From contig OY756958.1 of the NCBI GenBank assembly GCA_963580455.1, positions 13,280,501 through 13,344,500 of the forward strand: 64,000 nucleotides of DNA, given 5' to 3'. The notes beneath the pieces are model-generated. The model did no database searches, was not told where the DNA came from, and saw only the letters and a list, made by a program, of their open reading frames with translations. The position numbers were made by a program, and so were the translations under genes. Positions 61,516 to 64,000 of the stretch are shown in pieces (the stretch's first letter is position 1; every line of letters begins with the position of its first letter). This stretch comes from Euonymus europaeus. Its lineage: Eukaryota > Streptophyta > Magnoliopsida > Celastrales > Celastraceae.

Positions 61516-63754
61516 AGTGTAGACCGAGCAACTATGATGGTCCAAAGTTGCTCAACTCTCTCTATGGAGTAGCTTTTAACGATTTTATCGATTTGTGATA
61601 GATAGTTGTTGTTTTGGCATCGAAATAATCTAGGAAGCTTAAAGTCGCAAAATTTTACCTAGGTGAACAAGAAAAAGTTTACACGGAACAACATCGATAG
61701 TCCGAAGTCGCTCAACTCCTTCTATGGAGGAGCTTTTAACGTTGTTGTTCTTTTGAAATAGAAAGTCGGGGTTTTGACATCGAAATAATCTAGGAAGCTT
61801 ATACTCGTAAAATTTGGCATAGAAGAACAATAAAAAGTGTATACCGAGCAACTTTGATGGTCCGAAGTTGCTCAACTCACTCTATGGAGGAGCATTAAAC
61901 GGTTTCGTCCATTTGTCATAGAAAGTTGGGGTTTTGGCATCGAAATAATCTAGGAAGCTTATACTCGTAAAATTTGATATAGAAGAATATAAAAAGTGTA
62001 CACCTAGCAACTATGGTGGTCCGAAGTTTTCAACTCTCTCTATGGAGGAGCTTTAAACTGTTTTGTCCACTTGTCATAGAAAGTTGTTGTTTTGCCATCA
62101 AAATAATCTACAAAGCCTATACTCGTAAAATTTGACATAGAAGAACAATAAAAAGCGTATACCGAGCAACTTTGATGGTCCGACATTGCTCAACTCTCTC
62201 TATGGAGTAGCTTTTAACGATTTTGTCGATTTGTCATAGATAGTTGGTGTTTTGGCATCGAAATAATCTAGGAAGCTTATACTCGTAAAATTTGACATAG
62301 AAGAACAATAAAAAGTGTACACCGAGCAACTTTGATAGTCCGAAGTTGCTCAACTCACTCTATGGAGGAGCATTAAATAGTTTCGTCCATTTGTCATAGA
62401 AAGTTGGGGTTTTGCATCAAAATAATAGAGGAAGCGTATACTCGTAAAATTTGACATAGAAGAACAATAAAAAGTGTACACCGAGCGACTTTGATGGTCC
62501 GAAGTTGCTCAACTCACTCCATGGAGGAGCTTCAAACTGTTTTGTCCATTTGTCACAGAAAGTTGTTGTTTTGCCATCAAAACAATCTACAAAGCTTATA
62601 GTCGTAAAATGTGACATAGAAGAAAAAAAAAAGGTGTGCACCGAGCAACGTTGATGGTCCGAAGTTGCTCAACTCACTCTGTGCGGGAGCTTTAAGTTGT
62701 TTTGTGCATTTGTCATAGAAAGTTGTTGTTTTGCCGTCAAAATAATCTACAAAGCTTATACTCATAAAATGTGATATAGAAGAACAATAAAAAGTGTACA
62801 CCGAGCAACTTTGATGATCCGAAGTTGCTCAAATCTCTCTATGGAGGAGCTTTAAAAGTTTTTGTCCATTTCTCCTAGAAATTTGGTGTTTTGTCATCGA
62901 AAAAATCTAGGAAGCTTATACTCGCAAAATTTGATATAGAAGAACAATAAAAAGTGTACACCGAGCAACCATGATGGTCCAAAGTTGCTCAACTCTCTCT
63001 ATGGAGTAGCTTTTAACGATTTTATCGATTTGTGATAGATAGTTGTTGTTTTGGCATCGAAATAATCTAGAAAGCTTAAAGTCGCAAAATTTTACATAGG
63101 TGAACAAGAAAAAGTTTACACGGAACAACATCGATAGTCCGAAGTTGCTCAACTCCTTCTATGGAGGAGCTTTTAACGTTGTTGTTCTTTTGAAATAGAA
63201 AGTCGGGGTTTTGACATCGAAATAATCTAGGAAGCTTATACTCGTAAAATTTGACATAGAAGAACAATAAAAAGTGTATACCGAGCAACTTTGATGGTCC
63301 GAAGTTGCTCAACTCACTCTATGGAGGAGCATTAAACGGTTTCGTCCATTTGTCATAGAAAGTTGGGGTTTTGGCATCGAAATAATCTAGGAAGCTTATA
63401 CTCGTAAAATTTGATATAGAAGAATATAAAAAGTGTACACCTAGCAACTATGGTGGTCCAAAGTTTTCAACTCTCTCTATGGAGGAGCTTTAAACTGTTT
63501 TGTCCACTTGTCATAGAAAGTTGTTGTTTTGCCATCAAAATAATCTACAAAGCCTATACTCGTAAAATTTGACATAGAAGAACAATAAAAAGCGTACACC
63601 GAGCAACTTTGATGGTCCGACATTGCTCAACTCTCTCTATGGAGTAGCTTTTAACGATTTTGTCGATTTTTCATAGATAGTTGGTATTTTGGCATCGAAA
63701 TAATCTAGGAAGCTTATACTCGTAAAATTTGACATAGAAGAACAATAAAAAGTG
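60881..63754 (+). repeat. 1,437-bp (9-monomer) HOR, two copies
   Basis: 60,881-62,317 and 62,318-63,754 are near-identical (for example 61,639/63,076 and 61,204/62,641, both 1,437 bp apart). Each carries a monomer with the deletion 'gaatataaaaag' and one with 'gtccga(a/c)(g/a)tt' variants. The unit contains part of the 1,598-bp HOR, so the two overlap over about 630 bp. Confidence 0.9.
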
Positions 63755-64000
63755 TACACCGAGCAACTTTGATGGTCCGACATTGCTCAACTCTCTCTAT
63801 GGAGGAGCATTAAACGGTTTCGTCCATTTGTCATAGAAAGTTGGGGTTTTGGCATCGAAATAATCTAGGAAGCTTATACTCATAAAATTTGAAATAGAAG
63901 AACAATAAAAACTGTACACCGAGCAACTTTGATAGTCCGAAGTTGCTCAACTCACTCTTTATGGAGGAGCTTTAAACTGTTTTGTCCATTTGTCATAGAA

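Larger units (their letters stand above)
42766..64000 (+). repeat. 160-bp satellite, block C
   Basis: About 133 monomers, same orientation as blocks A and B, continuing past the window end. The most strongly homogenised part of the window: long higher-order units repeat with few differences. No gene is visible anywhere in the block. Minus-strand frames up to 145 codons are satellite reads. Confidence 0.96.

Overview
The window is non-coding, repeat-dominated plant DNA. About 52.7 kb of 64 kb is one tandem satellite with a 160-bp monomer (roughly 330 monomers by division), all in the same orientation. It is interrupted by three pieces of LTR-retrotransposon sequence. The plant assignment rests on an LTR element with an Ogre/Tat-like (Ty3/gypsy) primer-binding site and on two ORFs that resemble the 'putative plant transposon protein' domain. 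A eudicot is plausible, but no species can be named. There are no convincing host genes, tRNAs, rRNAs or CRISPR arrays, and nothing bacterial.

Layout: (1) 1-17,761 is satellite block A. It is itself two sub-arrays that meet near 12.24 kb at a damaged monomer. (2) 17,762-19,185 is a solo LTR of 1,424 bp with TG...CA ends and a perfect 5-bp target-site duplication, AGAAG. (3) 19,191-32,306 is satellite block B, with 10-, 11- and 16-monomer higher-order repeats (HORs). (4) 32,307-32,946 is a 640-bp fragment holding the start of a second LTR family, and 32,947-33,500 is a 554-bp satellite islet. (5) 33,501-42,765 is a minus-strand, 3'-truncated Ogre/Tat-like element. In element order it has a 5' LTR (42,765 to 40,614), a PBS, a 2.2-kb leader, ORF A (369 aa), a hairpin-bearing spacer, a 66-bp minisatellite, ORF B (about 328 aa) and more of the same minisatellite, and it then breaks off into satellite. 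gag, pol and the 3' LTR are absent. (6) 42,766-64,000 is satellite block C. It carries the cleanest HORs: four almost identical 2,555-bp copies (16 monomers), then 1,598-bp (10-monomer) and 1,437-bp (9-monomer) units.

The many 60-151 aa reading frames on the minus strand of the satellite are frame-shifted reads of the same monomer (160 is 1 modulo 3) and are not annotated as genes. The most interesting points are: the perfect 9-bp dyad next to an 8-bp palindrome in each canonical monomer; nested HORs that differ by one monomer; duplication of an LTR/satellite junction with microhomology; and an element carrying two diverged paralogous extra ORFs with a shared minisatellite on both sides of the second. 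Centromeric identity is a reasonable hypothesis but cannot be shown from sequence alone.
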